This document shows positions 27,682-36,556 of a DNA stretch of 64,000 nucleotides, in pieces. Source of the DNA: Amycolatopsis bullii (GTDB taxonomy: Bacteria > Actinomycetota > Actinomycetes > Mycobacteriales > Pseudonocardiaceae); the NCBI RefSeq assembly GCF_014654205.1, contig NZ_BNAW01000006.1:62001-126000 (forward strand), read 5' to 3'. A model generated the notes under the pieces. That model did no database searches and was not told where the DNA came from. It saw only the letters and a list, made by a program, of their open reading frames with translations. Both the position numbers and the translations under genes were made by a program. Each line of letters opens with the position of its first letter. Position 1 is the first letter of the stretch.

Positions 27682-29067
27682 ATGACCGAGCTGCCTGACC
27701 TGACCGCCGTCGAGCTCGTCGCGCAGTACCGCGCGAAGACGCTCTCGCCGGTCGAGGTGACCGAAGCCGTTCTCGCGCGCATCGAAGCGCGAGAGCCCGA
27801 GCTGCACGCGTTGTACGCGTACGACCCGTCAGGCGCTCGCGACGACGCAAAGGCGTCCGAAGCTCGGTGGGCGGCAGGCGAACCGCTGGGCCCGATCGAC
27901 GGCGTCCCGCTCACCCTCAAAGAGAACATCGCCACCCGCGGCACGCCGGTGCCGCTGGGCACGGCGGCGACCGCGCTGGTCCCGGCCGCCGAGGACGCCC
28001 CGGCGGCCGCGCGGGTCCGCGAGTCCGGCGGCGTGCTGCTGGCCAAGACGACCATGCCGGACTACGGGATGCTGACGTCCGGGCGGTCGAGTTTCCACCC
28101 CACGGCCCGCAACCCGTGGCAGCTGGCGGCCACGCCCGGCGGGTCCAGCGCGGGGGCCGGCGCCGCGGCCGCCGCGGGGTACGGCCCGCTGCACGTCGGC
28201 ACGGACATCGGCGGCTCGATTCGGCTGCCCGCGGGCTGGTGCGGCCTGACCGGGCTGAAGCCGAGCTTCGGCCGGGTGCCGGTCGTCCCGCCGTTCCTCG
28301 GCCGCGTGGCCGGCCCGATGACCCGCACGGTCGCCGACACGGCGTTGCTGATGAGCGTGCTCTCGCGCCCGGACCCGCGTGACCACCTGTGCCTGCCGCC
28401 GTCGGAGTTCGACTGGTCGTCGCTGGAGCTCCCGCTGACCGGCCTGCGCGTCGGCCTGCAGCTCGAGGCCGGCCTCGGTCTCCCGGTGGACCCGGCGATC
28501 CGCGACGCCGTCACCGCGGCGGCCCGTGCCTTCGAGGCTGCGGGCGCGGTCGTCGAGCCGGTCGAGCCGTTCCTCACCCGGGGCATGCTCGACGGCCTCG
28601 ACGTCTTCTGGCGCACCCGGGCCTGGTCGGACATGGCGGCGCTGCCGCCGGAGCGCCGCGTGAAGGTCCTCCCGTACATCGCGGACTGGGCGGCGGGCGG
28701 CGCGGACGCGTCCGGCGTCGACGTCTACCGCGGCTTCGCCCAGATCGACGTGATGAGCGTGGCGGCCTTGCAAGCGACCTCGGCGTTCGACGTCGTCCTG
28801 TCCCCGACCTGCCCGGTCGCGGCGCCGCCGGCGGAGTGGGCGTCCCCGACGAACGACCCGGCCCGGCCGTTCGAGCACATCGCGTTCACCGTGCCGTACA
28901 ACATGTCCGGCCAGCCCGCGGTCTCGCTGAACTGCGGCTACACCGACGACGGCCGTCCGATCGGCCTCCAGCTCGCCGGCCGCCGCTTCGACGACCTCGG
29001 CGTCCTCCGCGCCGCGGCGGCGTACGAGCGGCTTCGCCCGCCGCAGCGGCCCTGGCCGGTGGGGTAG
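27682..29067 (+). CDS. Amidase signature-family amidase
   Basis: A 461-residue amidohydrolase with the Ser-cisSer-Lys triad: Lys80 in LTLKEN, cis-Ser155 in GGSSAG and nucleophile Ser179 in DIGGSIRLPA. GAGGAG precedes the ATG. As last gene of the operon it probably opens an amide bond of the imported substrate to give an acid and an amine. No signal peptide, so it acts after uptake. Confidence 0.92.
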   Translation: MTELPDLTAVELVAQYRAKTLSPVEVTEAVLARIEAREPELHALYAYDPSGARDDAKASEARWAAGEPLGPIDGVPLTLKENIATRGTPVPLGTAATALVPAAEDAPAAARVRESGGVLLAKTTMPDYGMLTSGRSSFHPTARNPWQLAATPGGSSAGAGAAAAAGYGPLHVGTDIGGSIRLPAGWCGLTGLKPSFGRVPVVPPFLGRVAGPMTRTVADTALLMSVLSRPDPRDHLCLPPSEFDWSSLELPLTGLRVGLQLEAGLGLPVDPAIRDAVTAAARAFEAAGAVVEPVEPFLTRGMLDGLDVFWRTRAWSDMAALPPERRVKVLPYIADWAAGGADASGVDVYRGFAQIDVMSVAALQATSAFDVVLSPTCPVAAPPAEWASPTNDPARPFEHIAFTVPYNMSGQPAVSLNCGYTDDGRPIGLQLAGRRFDDLGVLRAAAAYERLRPPQRPWPVG

Positions 29068-29129
29068 GGAAGGAGTTCCGGACCTTCGGCGAAGTGGGGG
29101 TGTAGCTGTCGCCGACGGGAAGGAACCCC

Positions 29130-29150
29130 ATGACAGAGGCAGCCCCATGA
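29130..29150 (+). other. Possible six-codon upstream ORF of the ECF sigma gene
   Basis: ATG ACA GAG GCA GCC CCA TGA encodes MTEAAP, preceded by GGGAAGGAA. Its stop overlaps the ATG of the sigma factor (ATGA), a layout that allows translational coupling. It may be chance; no conservation data available. Confidence 0.3.
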
Positions 29151-29668
29151 CGGCGGCCCCGGTGCTCGGCACCGAGCAGTTCACCGCGGTGCACGACCGC
29201 TACTTCGCGGACATCCACCGGTACGTCGCCGGGCGCCTCGGCACCCAGGCCGCGGAGGACGTCGCCGCCGAGACGTTCCTCGTCGCCTTCGACCGCCGGA
29301 AGACGTTCGACCCCACCCGCGGCGACCTGCGCGCCTGGCTGTTCGGCATCGCGACGAACCTGGTCTCCCGGCACCGCCGCAAGGAGGCCCGCCACTACCG
29401 CGCGCTCGCGCGGCTCGACCCGCGCGAAGCCGCCGAAGGCCACGAAAGCCGTGTGGTCGCTTCGGTGACGGTGGCGCGGCTGGGGAAGGCACTGGTCCGG
29501 CTGTCCGCCGGCGAGCGCGACGTCCTGCTGCTCGTCGCGCTCGGCGACCTCGGTTACGCCGAAGTGGCCGAAGCACTCGGCATCTCCCCGGGCACGGTCG
29601 GCTCCCGGCTGACACGGGCCCGCAAGAAGCTCACCCCCGCTCTCGCCCAGGAGGCGTCCGATGAATGA
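29147..29668 (+). CDS. ECF-family RNA polymerase sigma factor
   Basis: A 173-residue group IV sigma factor. Region 2 (about 10-80) has HRYVAGRLG, VAAETFLVAFDRR and FGIATNLVSRHRR; region 4 (about 110-165) is a helix-turn-helix with YAEVAEALGISPGTVGSRL. The next gene overlaps its end and encodes a one-helix membrane protein, possibly its partner. Start ATG 29147 has GAGG seven bases upstream. Confidence 0.9.
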   Translation: MTAAPVLGTEQFTAVHDRYFADIHRYVAGRLGTQAAEDVAAETFLVAFDRRKTFDPTRGDLRAWLFGIATNLVSRHRRKEARHYRALARLDPREAAEGHESRVVASVTVARLGKALVRLSAGERDVLLLVALGDLGYAEVAEALGISPGTVGSRLTRARKKLTPALAQEASDE

Positions 29669-30512
29669 CCTGCAGACCCTGCGAGCCGCGCTGGCGCCCC
29701 ACGAAGTGGCGCAGGACGTCGTCGACCGGAGCCGGCACCGCCTGCAGAACCGGATGCTCGCGGGCCCGCGCCGCCGGGTCCGCCCGTACGCGCTCGGGGC
29801 CGGTCTCGTCGCCGCCGCGGCCGCGGCCGCCGTCGTGGTGGCGACCCTGCCCGGCTCGCCGGCGCCCGTCCCGCAGCCGCAGGCGGTGGCGCCGGTCGAC
29901 ACCGGCAGGCAGATCCTGCTGGCGGCGGCCACGGTCGCCGAGCGCACCCAGGCCGGCGCAGGCCGGTACTGGCACACGACGACGAAGGTGGGCAGCGAGT
30001 CCTGGGAGTACTGGACCACCACCGACGGGCACGAGTGGTACCGCACCGGACGGACCGGCGGCAAGGCCGTCCCGGCGAGCCGGCCCCGGCCGTTCCGGCT
30101 GACCGGCGCCGAGGTCACGCTCAGCCAGATCCTGGCGCTGCCCACCGACCCGAAGGCCCTGCGCGACTGGCTCGCGGAAGGGCTGGCCCGGAACAAGTAC
30201 CCCGCGAAGCAGCGGGACATGGCGGCGCTGGAGTCGCTGGTCATGCTGGTGTCCACCGTGCCGTCGCCCCCGGCGGTCCGGGCCGCGGCGTTCCGCGCGA
30301 TCGCCGACTACCCGGGTGTCCACGCGCTCGGCGCGGTACCGGGCGGCGAAGGCGTCGAGCTGCCGGGCGGCGGCCGCCTGGTCGTCGACCCGCAGACCGG
30401 CAAGGTGGACGGGTCGAAGGTGTTCCTGAACGCGAACGGCACCCCGGCCACGAACGCGGCGGGCGACACGTACGCGGTCAGTGCCGAGTGGACGGACGAC
30501 CTGCCGAAGTGA
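29661..30512 (+). CDS. CU044_5270-like membrane-anchored protein, partner of the ECF sigma
   Basis: A 283-residue protein with a short cytoplasmic N-terminus (MNDLQTLRAALAPHE), one membrane helix (about 44-65) and an extracytoplasmic domain containing RYWHTTTKVG and WTTTDGHEWYR. The layout, cytoplasmic tail plus single helix plus outer domain, is that of anti-sigma-like partners; the best family match by pattern is CU044_5270. No zinc HxxxCxxC anti-sigma motif is seen. Overlaps the sigma gene by eight bases and has GGAGG before its ATG. Confidence 0.7.
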   Translation: MNDLQTLRAALAPHEVAQDVVDRSRHRLQNRMLAGPRRRVRPYALGAGLVAAAAAAAVVVATLPGSPAPVPQPQAVAPVDTGRQILLAAATVAERTQAGAGRYWHTTTKVGSESWEYWTTTDGHEWYRTGRTGGKAVPASRPRPFRLTGAEVTLSQILALPTDPKALRDWLAEGLARNKYPAKQRDMAALESLVMLVSTVPSPPAVRAAAFRAIADYPGVHALGAVPGGEGVELPGGGRLVVDPQTGKVDGSKVFLNANGTPATNAAGDTYAVSAEWTDDLPK

Positions 30513-30515
30513 GCC

Positions 30516-30544
30516 CGGTGGCCGGGCGGACCGCCCGGCCACCG
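30516..30544. terminator. Bidirectional hairpin between convergent genes
   Basis: A 14-bp perfect inverted repeat (30516-30529 with 30531-30544) around a single A lies between two convergent stops at 30512 and 30549. Confidence 0.75.
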
Positions 30545-30548
30545 CGGT

Positions 30549-31406
30549 TCAGCTCTTGACGGCCTCGGCCAGCGCCAGCACCCGCCGGGCGTTGTCGACG
30601 TGCAGGTTCTCGATCATCCGGCCGTCCACGGTGACCACGCCGCGGCCTTCCTTCTGCGCGTCCTCGAAGGCCTCGATGATCCGCCGCGACCGGTCGATCT
30701 CCTCCTCCGACGGCGCGAAGATCCGGTTGCACGGCTCCACCTGCGCCGGATGGATCAGCGTCTTCCCGTCGAACCCGTACTGTCGCCCCTGCTCGCACTC
30801 CGCCTCGAAACCGGAAAGGTCCTTCACGTCGTTGTAGACGCCGTCGAGGATCACCTTGCCGGTCGCCCGCGCGGCCAGCAGGCACAGCGACAGCCCGCCG
30901 AGCAGCGGGCCGCGGCCCGGGACGAACTCCGCGTGCAGCTCCTTCGCCAGGTCGTTCGTGCCCATCACCAGCACGGTCAGCCGCTCGGACGCCGCCGCGA
31001 TCTCCTCGGCGTGCAGCATCGCGACCGGGGTCTCGACCATCGCCCAGATCTTCGTGTGGTCCGGCGCCCCGCCGAGCTCCAGCGCCCGCTCGATGTTGTG
31101 CACCTCGGCCGCCGAATTCACCTTCGGGACGACGACCGCGGCCGGCCCGGCCGACGCGGCCGCGCGCAGGTCGGCGTCGTGCCACTGGGTGTCCAGGCCG
31201 TTGACCCGGATCGTCACTTCACGCGAACCGTAGTTGCCCACCGCGGCGCACACGCGTTCGCGCGCGGCTTCCTTGGCGTCGGGGGAGACGGCGTCCTCGA
31301 GGTCGAGGATCAGCGCGTCCGCCGGGATGGTCTTGGCCTTCTCCAGCGCGCGCTCGTTCGCGCCGGGCATGTAGAGGACGGAGCGCCTCGGCTTCAGCTC
31401 GGTCAT
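30549..31406 (-). CDS. CitE/HpcH-family CoA ester lyase (citrate lyase beta-like)
   Basis: A 285-residue TIM-barrel lyase or thioesterase. Metal-site acidic residues lie in LILDLEDAV and in the Glu of [15 protein letters not shown] and LIHPAQV are family signatures. It probably cleaves or hydrolyses a malyl-CoA-type ester, as the Mcl2/malyl-CoA thioesterase branch does. Start ATG at 31406 overlaps the stop of the upstream Mcl1-like gene; coding upstream in this frame falls inside that gene. Confidence 0.85.
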   Translation of the reverse strand: MTELKPRRSVLYMPGANERALEKAKTIPADALILDLEDAVSPDAKEAARERVCAAVGNYGSREVTIRVNGLDTQWHDADLRAAASAGPAAVVVPKVNSAAEVHNIERALELGGAPDHTKIWAMVETPVAMLHAEEIAAASERLTVLVMGTNDLAKELHAEFVPGRGPLLGGLSLCLLAARATGKVILDGVYNDVKDLSGFEAECEQGRQYGFDGKTLIHPAQVEPCNRIFAPSEEEIDRSRRIIEAFEDAQKEGRGVVTVDGRMIENLHVDNARRVLALAEAVKS

Positions 31407-32473
31407 CCGAGGACCTCCTTGGTGGCCGCGTCGTAGGCGGCGGCGAGTTCGGGGTCGTCCGCCGCGAGGGCGTCGGCCAGTTCGGCGACCACGCGGCACT
31501 GCTTCACCGACGCGTCGTCCTGCATCTTCCCGTCGATCATCACCGCGCCGGTGCCGTCACCCATCTCGGCGATCACCCGGCGCGCCCAGGCCACATCGGA
31601 CGGCGAAGGCGAGAACACCTTCTTCGCGATGTCGATCTGCACCGGGTGCAGGCTCCACGCGCCGACGCAGCCGAGCAGGAAGGCGTTGCGGAACTGGTCT
31701 TCGCAGGCGACGACGTCGCGGATGTCCCCGAACGGCCCGTAGTACGGCAGGATCCCGTGCATCGCGCACGCGTCCACCATCCGCGCCACCGTGTAGTGCC
31801 AGAGGTCCTGCTGGTAGGTCGTCCGGTCCTCGGTCAGGTCTTCGCCGGCCGGGTCGGTGCGCACCAGGTAGCCGGGGTGCCCGCCGCCGACGCGGGTCGT
31901 CTTCATGCGACGGCTCGCGGCCAGGTCGGCCGGGCCGAGCGAGATGCCCTGCATGCGCGGGCTCGCGCCGGCGATCTCCTCCACATTGGCCACGCCGCTC
32001 GCCGTCTCGAGGATGGCGTGCACCAGCAACGGCTTCGTCAGCCCCGCGCGCGCCTCGAGCTGGGCCAGCAGCCGGTCGACGTAGTGGATGTCCTGGGCGC
32101 CCTCGACCTTCGGCACCATGATGACGTCGAGCTTGTCGCCGATCTCGGTGACCAGCGTGATCAGGTCGTCGAGCACCCACGGCGAGTCCAGGCTGTTGAC
32201 GCGCGTCCACAGCTGCGTCTTCCCGAAGTCGTTCGCCTTGGCGATGGCGACCAGCCCGGCGCGCGCGGCCTCCTTGCGGTCGGCGCGGACCGCGTCCTCG
32301 AGGTTCCCGAGCAGGACGTCGACCTTCTTCGCGATGTCCGGCACCTTCGCCGCCATCTTCTCGTTGCCGGGGTCGAAGAAGTGGATCATCCGGGACGGCG
32401 TCACCGGGATCTCCCGCACGGGCGCGGGCGCGCCCAGGGCGAGCGGGGCGAAGAAGTCCTTCGGGGAGCGCAT
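31403..32473 (-). CDS. Malyl-CoA/beta-methylmalyl-CoA lyase-like enzyme (Mcl1 type)
   Basis: A 356-residue HpcH/HpaI-type aldolase. [10 protein letters not shown] carries the metal ligands, RVNSLDSPW and [11 protein letters not shown] the barrel loops, and [15 protein letters not shown] the CoA-contacting end. Length and the N-terminal ARG-poor extension fit malyl-CoA lyases of the ethylmalonyl-CoA or 3-hydroxypropionate type, which join or split glyoxylate and acetyl-/propionyl-CoA. Coupled to a second family member, as mcl1/mcl2 pairs are. Other ethylmalonyl-CoA pathway genes are not in the window. Confidence 0.8.
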   Translation of the reverse strand: MRSPKDFFAPLALGAPAPVREIPVTPSRMIHFFDPGNEKMAAKVPDIAKKVDVLLGNLEDAVRADRKEAARAGLVAIAKANDFGKTQLWTRVNSLDSPWVLDDLITLVTEIGDKLDVIMVPKVEGAQDIHYVDRLLAQLEARAGLTKPLLVHAILETASGVANVEEIAGASPRMQGISLGPADLAASRRMKTTRVGGGHPGYLVRTDPAGEDLTEDRTTYQQDLWHYTVARMVDACAMHGILPYYGPFGDIRDVVACEDQFRNAFLLGCVGAWSLHPVQIDIAKKVFSPSPSDVAWARRVIAEMGDGTGAVMIDGKMQDDASVKQCRVVAELADALAADDPELAAAYDAATKEVLG

Positions 32474-32895
32474 CGGTCCTCCACGGCGGCGGCTAAGTGA
32501 CTGGTGGGTAACTTTAGTCCCGCCCGCGCGTGACCGCTGCGGTGCAAGTCACCGCCGTGTGGGTGACGGCGGACAACCGCAGCTCAGCGGGCCGCGTCCA
32601 CTGTGGATTTCGCCCTTGTTGCGCCGAACGGGCTAGCCGGAGCGGGTTTGGCCGATCCTGCCGCGGGTAATCGTCCGTTGCCGTTCCGTAATGCCACTCA
32701 CCCCGCGATCACTCGGTTGGCCGCACCGTTCGACCGAAGTCCGATGACCGCCCACCGACCGGTCATCGACCGCTGGGCGCCGCCGATCGCAGCCACTCGC
32801 ACTACCCGGCGACGTCGCGCCGCCGCGCTGTTAGACAAGTGAGGTGCCGGTTTCCCCCGGTCACGAAGCAGTGCAGGGCAGAAGGAGGCGGACTC
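32474..32895. other. 422-base divergent intergenic region
   Basis: This gap separates the Mcl1-like gene from a hypothetical gene. It contains GTGACTGGTGGGTAAC (32497-32512), an imperfect inverted repeat 24 bases from the lyase start that may be an operator, and one TCCACTGTGGA palindrome at 32597-32607. A 79-codon frame (32603-32842) has no ribosome site and Arg-rich composition, so it is not called. Confidence 0.4.
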
Positions 32896-33549
32896 GTGGC
32901 GGCTACACCTCAGAACACCGAGCGCTCGACGGTCGCCGGTGGCGCGAAGCGCAGCCGGTCGATGCCGAGCCGCGTGGTGCCGCCGATCGAGCTCCCCGCG
33001 AGCGTCGACGAGCTCGCCCACGCGGCCGCCGCCCAGCTGGGCTGGAACGGCGTCGTCCTCCCCGAGACCACGATCCTCGGCCGCAAGGTCTGCGTGGTCG
33101 CCAAGCTCCGCACCGACGTGCACGCCGAACGCATCGCGATGGGTGCCGGCCCGGTGGCCGACCGCGCCACCGTCGACACCTGGACCTGGCCGGAGCTGGC
33201 CGGAACCGCCCCCGCCCCGGCCGCCGAGATCGTCGGCGTCCTGGCCGTCGCGCGCCACTGGCGCACCGCGATGGCCTCCGCGGTTCCGTTCGCCCGCTAC
33301 GGCGAGGCCGCGATGGTCCTCCCCTCCCCGGCGGTGCTGACCGAGGACTACGTCGGCAACTGCCTGCCGCGCGCCCGCGCGTACGGCCTCGCCGTCGTGA
33401 CCGCCGACCCGAACGCGGTCGTCGACCTCGACCTCGAGGGCCGCACCGAGCGCGTCGTGCTGGCCGAGGACCCGGTCTCGCGCCTGATCAACGAGCTGGT
33501 CTACGACCACCTGCTCCGCACCGCCGAGGTCCCCGCGTCGCTCGACTGA
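32896..33549 (+). CDS. Hypothetical protein
   Basis: A 217-residue protein not recognised. It has no signal peptide or membrane helix; the N-terminus is basic (GGAKRSRSMPSR), followed by an Ala-rich helical and beta region with ARHWRTAMASAVPFARYG and a C-terminal acidic helix. GTG at 32896 is chosen for GGAGG seven bases upstream. Codon use matches neighbours. It is followed by the NAD(P)-binding protein 33 bases later on the same strand and may be cotranscribed. Confidence 0.7.
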   Translation: MAATPQNTERSTVAGGAKRSRSMPSRVVPPIELPASVDELAHAAAAQLGWNGVVLPETTILGRKVCVVAKLRTDVHAERIAMGAGPVADRATVDTWTWPELAGTAPAPAAEIVGVLAVARHWRTAMASAVPFARYGEAAMVLPSPAVLTEDYVGNCLPRARAYGLAVVTADPNAVVDLDLEGRTERVVLAEDPVSRLINELVYDHLLRTAEVPASLD

Positions 33550-33581
33550 CGCTTCTCCCCGATCGGTAATAGGGTCGGCTC

Positions 33582-34232
33582 ATGCGAGTCGTCATTGCAG
33601 GTGGACACGGTCAGATCGCGTTGCGGCTCGAGCGGCTGCTCGCCGCGCGCGGTGACGAAGCGGTCGGGATCGTCCGCAATCCCGCCCACGTGGCGGACCT
33701 CGAAGCCGTCGGCGCCCAGGCCGTCGTGCTCGACCTGGAGAACTCCGATGTGGACGCCGTCGCCGAAGTCCTGAAGGGCGCCGACGCCGCGGTGTTCTCC
33801 GCCGGCGCGGGCCCGGGCAGCGGCACTGCCCGCAAGGACACTGTGGACCGGGGCGCCGCGGCGCTGTTCGCCGAAGCGGCCGAACGGGCCGGCGTCCGGC
33901 GGCACATCCAGGTGGGGTCCATCGGTGCCGACAACCCGGAGAACCCGGACGTCACCGAGGAATTCCGGCACTACCTGCGCGCCAAGCGCGCGGCGGAGGA
34001 CGACCTCAAGGCCCGCGACCTCGACTGGACGATCCTGCGGCCCGGCTCGCTCACCGACGACCCCGGCACCGGCCTCGTCCTGCTGGCCGAGCAGACCGGC
34101 CGCGGCCCGATCCCGCGTGACGACGTCGCCGCGGTGCTCGTCGGCCTGCTCGACACGCCCGCTTCGGCGGGCCGCACCTTGACGTTGATTTCGGGCGAGG
34201 ACGCCATCGGCGAGGCGATCGCGGCGCTGTGA
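33582..34232 (+). CDS. NAD(P)H-binding protein (atypical SDR, NmrA/YhfK type)
   Basis: A 216-residue Rossmann protein with a dinucleotide loop GGHGQIALRL near the N-terminus, AVFSAGAGPGSGT, and LDWTILRPGSLTDDPGTG, all typical of atypical SDRs related to NAD(P)-binding sugar or redox sensors. The catalytic Tyr-Lys pair is not in the standard position, so it may be a reductase of unknown substrate or a sensor. Its stop overlaps the PRPP synthetase-like start (GTGA). Confidence 0.85.
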   Translation: MRVVIAGGHGQIALRLERLLAARGDEAVGIVRNPAHVADLEAVGAQAVVLDLENSDVDAVAEVLKGADAAVFSAGAGPGSGTARKDTVDRGAAALFAEAAERAGVRRHIQVGSIGADNPENPDVTEEFRHYLRAKRAAEDDLKARDLDWTILRPGSLTDDPGTGLVLLAEQTGRGPIPRDDVAAVLVGLLDTPASAGRTLTLISGEDAIGEAIAAL

Positions 34233-35179
34233 TCACCCAGGCATCCAGAGAAATCGCCGTCTTCAGCGGCAGCGCGCACCCCGAACTCGCCGAAGAGATC
34301 TGCCGGCACCTCGGCGTGCCGCTGCGGCCGGTCGAGATCCAGCGGTTCGCCAACGACTGCCTCGAGGTGCAGCTGCAGTCGAACTGCCGCGAGCGGGACG
34401 TGTTCATCATCCAGCCGCTGGTGAAGCCGGTGCAGGAGCACCTCGTCGAGCTGCTGCTGATGCTCGACGCGGCCCGCGGTGCGTCGGCGTCGCGGATCAC
34501 CGCCGTGATCCCGCACTACTCGTACGCGCGTTCGGACAAGAAGGACGCCCCGCGCATCTCGATCGGCGGCCGGCTGGTCGCCGACCTGCTGGTGACGGCC
34601 GGCGCGAGCCGCGTGCTCGCGATGACCCTGCACTCCCCGCAGGTGCACGGCTTCTTCAGCGTCCCGGTGGATCACCTGCACGCGCTGCAGGAGCTGGCCA
34701 AGCACTTCCGGCAGTACGACCTTTCGCGCGCCACCGTCGTCTCGCCCGACCTGGGCAACGCGAAGGAGGCGTCGCACTTCGCGCGGCTCCTCGGCGTCCA
34801 GGTCGCGGCCGGGGCGAAGGAACGCTTCCCCGACGACCGCGTCCAGATCACCTCGGTGATCGGCGAGATCACCGGCCGGGACGTGATCGTGCTCGACGAC
34901 GAAATCGCCAAGGGCAGCACGGTGCTCGAGCTGCTGGACAGGCTGGCCGAGCTGCAGCCGCGTTCGATCCGGGTCGCCTGCACGCACGGGCTGTTCGCGG
35001 CGAACGCCATCGAGCGCATCGGCAGCCGGCCGGAGGTGCTGGAGATCGTCTGCACGAACACGGTCCCGGTGCCCGAGGAGGAGCGCACCGAGAAGCTGAA
35101 GATCCTGTCGATCGCGCCGGCGATGGCCGAGGCGATCCGCCGGATCCACAACGGCGAATCGGTTTCGGCGCTGTTTTAG
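34229..35179 (+). CDS. Ribose-phosphate pyrophosphokinase paralogue
   Basis: A 316-residue PRPP synthetase-fold protein. It keeps the N-terminal ATP-site FSGSAHPELAEEI, the flexible-loop region PHYSYARSDKKD, and LHSPQVHGFF. The PRPP-binding loop reads VLDDEIAKGSTV, whereas the usual enzyme has DDMIDTAGT, so one acidic residue and the TAG turn are changed. The standard prs gene next to glmU is expected elsewhere, making this a second copy, possibly specialised. GTG start, coupled to the upstream gene. The final TAG overlaps the TAA of the convergent oxidase gene. Confidence 0.8.
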   Translation: MITQASREIAVFSGSAHPELAEEICRHLGVPLRPVEIQRFANDCLEVQLQSNCRERDVFIIQPLVKPVQEHLVELLLMLDAARGASASRITAVIPHYSYARSDKKDAPRISIGGRLVADLLVTAGASRVLAMTLHSPQVHGFFSVPVDHLHALQELAKHFRQYDLSRATVVSPDLGNAKEASHFARLLGVQVAAGAKERFPDDRVQITSVIGEITGRDVIVLDDEIAKGSTVLELLDRLAELQPRSIRVACTHGLFAANAIERIGSRPEVLEIVCTNTVPVPEEERTEKLKILSIAPAMAEAIRRIHNGESVSALF

Positions 35180-36471
35180 GCCGGGCCGAGCACCCGATCC
35201 AGGTAGGTGTTGCGGAACAGCCCGCTCGGGTCGGTTTCCTTGCGCACGCGGAGGAAGTCGTCGAAGTGCGGGTAGCGCGTGCGGAGGACGCCGGCGTCGA
35301 GGTCGTGCATCTTGCCCCAGTGCGGGCGGCCGCCGACGGCGCCGGCGATCTTCTCGAACGCGCTGAAGTACTCGCGGTACGGCATGCCGATGAACTGGTG
35401 GATGGCGATGTAGGCGGAGTCGCGGCCCTGCGCGGTCGACAGCCAGATGTCGTCGGCCGCGGCGACCCGCACCTCGACCGGGAACATCACCGGGTGCTTC
35501 AGCGTCGGCACCACCGCGCGCAGCTCGGCGAGCACGTCGAGCACTGATTCACGGGGAACAGCGTATTCCGTTTCGGTGAAGCGGACGTTGCGCGCGGTGA
35601 CGAAGACGCGGTGGGAGACGTCGCTGTACTCGCGCGCGGAGAGGACGTTCGAGGCGAAGCTGCCGAGCGACGGCACCAACCGCGGCATCAGGCGGCCGGT
35701 GCGGCAGAGCCCGCCGAAGGCGACGTTCTCCATGATCCGGTAGTCGACGAACTCGCGGACCTTGCTCAGCGGCTGCGCCGTCTCGGTCCGGTTGTTGCGC
35801 TTGACCAGGGCGTTCTTGCCGTAGGGGAACCAGTAGAACTCGAAGTGCTCGTTCTCGTCGGCGAAGTCGTGGAAACCCTCGAGGACCTGTTCCAGCGGCT
35901 CCGGCCGTTCCTGCGCCCGCAGGTAGAAGGACTTTTCACAGCGCAGCGTCACGGTCGTGATCACGCCGATGGCGCCGAGGCCGACGCGGGCGGCGGCGAA
36001 GAGGTCGGGCCTTTCCGTGGCCGAGCAGGTGACGACCGAGCCGTCCGCGAGGACGAGTTCGATCGCGACGATCTGGGTGGCGAGGCCGCCGAGCTTCGCG
36101 CCGGTGCCGTGGGTGCCGGTGGAAATCGCGCCGGCGACGGTCTGCGCGTCGATGTCGCCGAGGTTGGTCATCGCCAGCCCGAGCGCGTCGAGGGCGGCGT
36201 TGAGTTCCCGGAGCGTGGTGCCCGAGCGGACGGTGACGTGCCCGGAAGCCAGGTCCACCTGTTCGATGCCGGTCCAGTGCCGCAGGTCGAGCGCATCGGA
36301 GTCGGCGGCGGCGATGGCGGTGAAGGAGTGCCCGCTGCCCCAAGGGCGCACGGTGCGACCGGCCGCGGCGATGCGCTCGATCGTCGCCGCGATTTCAGCC
36401 GGGTTGCGCGGCTGGTGGACGTGCTGCGGCGAAGCGGACGCCGTGCCCGCCCAGTTGGTCCACCGGGTCAT
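35176..36471 (-). CDS. FAD-dependent D-arabinono-1,4-lactone oxidase-type enzyme
   Basis: A 431-residue aldonolactone oxidase (VAO/PCMH fold). The FAD domain contains GSGHSFTAIA, whose His is the usual covalent flavin attachment, and DIDAQTVAGAISTGTHGTG; the C-terminal ALO domain has the catalytic-type HWGKMH motif. It oxidises a sugar lactone or alditol with oxygen as acceptor. ATG at 36471 gives MTRWTNW, matching the family. Divergent from the PLP enzyme with an 85-base shared promoter region. Confidence 0.88.
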   Translation of the reverse strand: MTRWTNWAGTASASPQHVHQPRNPAEIAATIERIAAAGRTVRPWGSGHSFTAIAAADSDALDLRHWTGIEQVDLASGHVTVRSGTTLRELNAALDALGLAMTNLGDIDAQTVAGAISTGTHGTGAKLGGLATQIVAIELVLADGSVVTCSATERPDLFAAARVGLGAIGVITTVTLRCEKSFYLRAQERPEPLEQVLEGFHDFADENEHFEFYWFPYGKNALVKRNNRTETAQPLSKVREFVDYRIMENVAFGGLCRTGRLMPRLVPSLGSFASNVLSAREYSDVSHRVFVTARNVRFTETEYAVPRESVLDVLAELRAVVPTLKHPVMFPVEVRVAAADDIWLSTAQGRDSAYIAIHQFIGMPYREYFSAFEKIAGAVGGRPHWGKMHDLDAGVLRTRYPHFDDFLRVRKETDPSGLFRNTYLDRVLGPA

Positions 36472-36511
36472 GCGCGCGCACCCTTCTTCCGTGAGTGCCG
36501 AAACAGTAAGT

Positions 36512-36522
36512 GAATAGTATTC
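36512..36522. promoter_or_regulatory. Inverted repeat in the divergent promoter region
   Basis: GAATA-G-TATTC is a perfect inverted repeat in the AT-rich middle of the 85-base gap. It could be an operator or overlap a -10 element for either gene. Confidence 0.35.
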
Positions 36523-36556
36523 GCGTTTCAAGCCTTCGTGTCGTACTTTAGACCTC

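Noticed and set aside
32603..32842. 79-codon open frame in the divergent gap
   Set aside because: No ribosome site, Arg/Ala-rich, and it lies in a likely promoter region.
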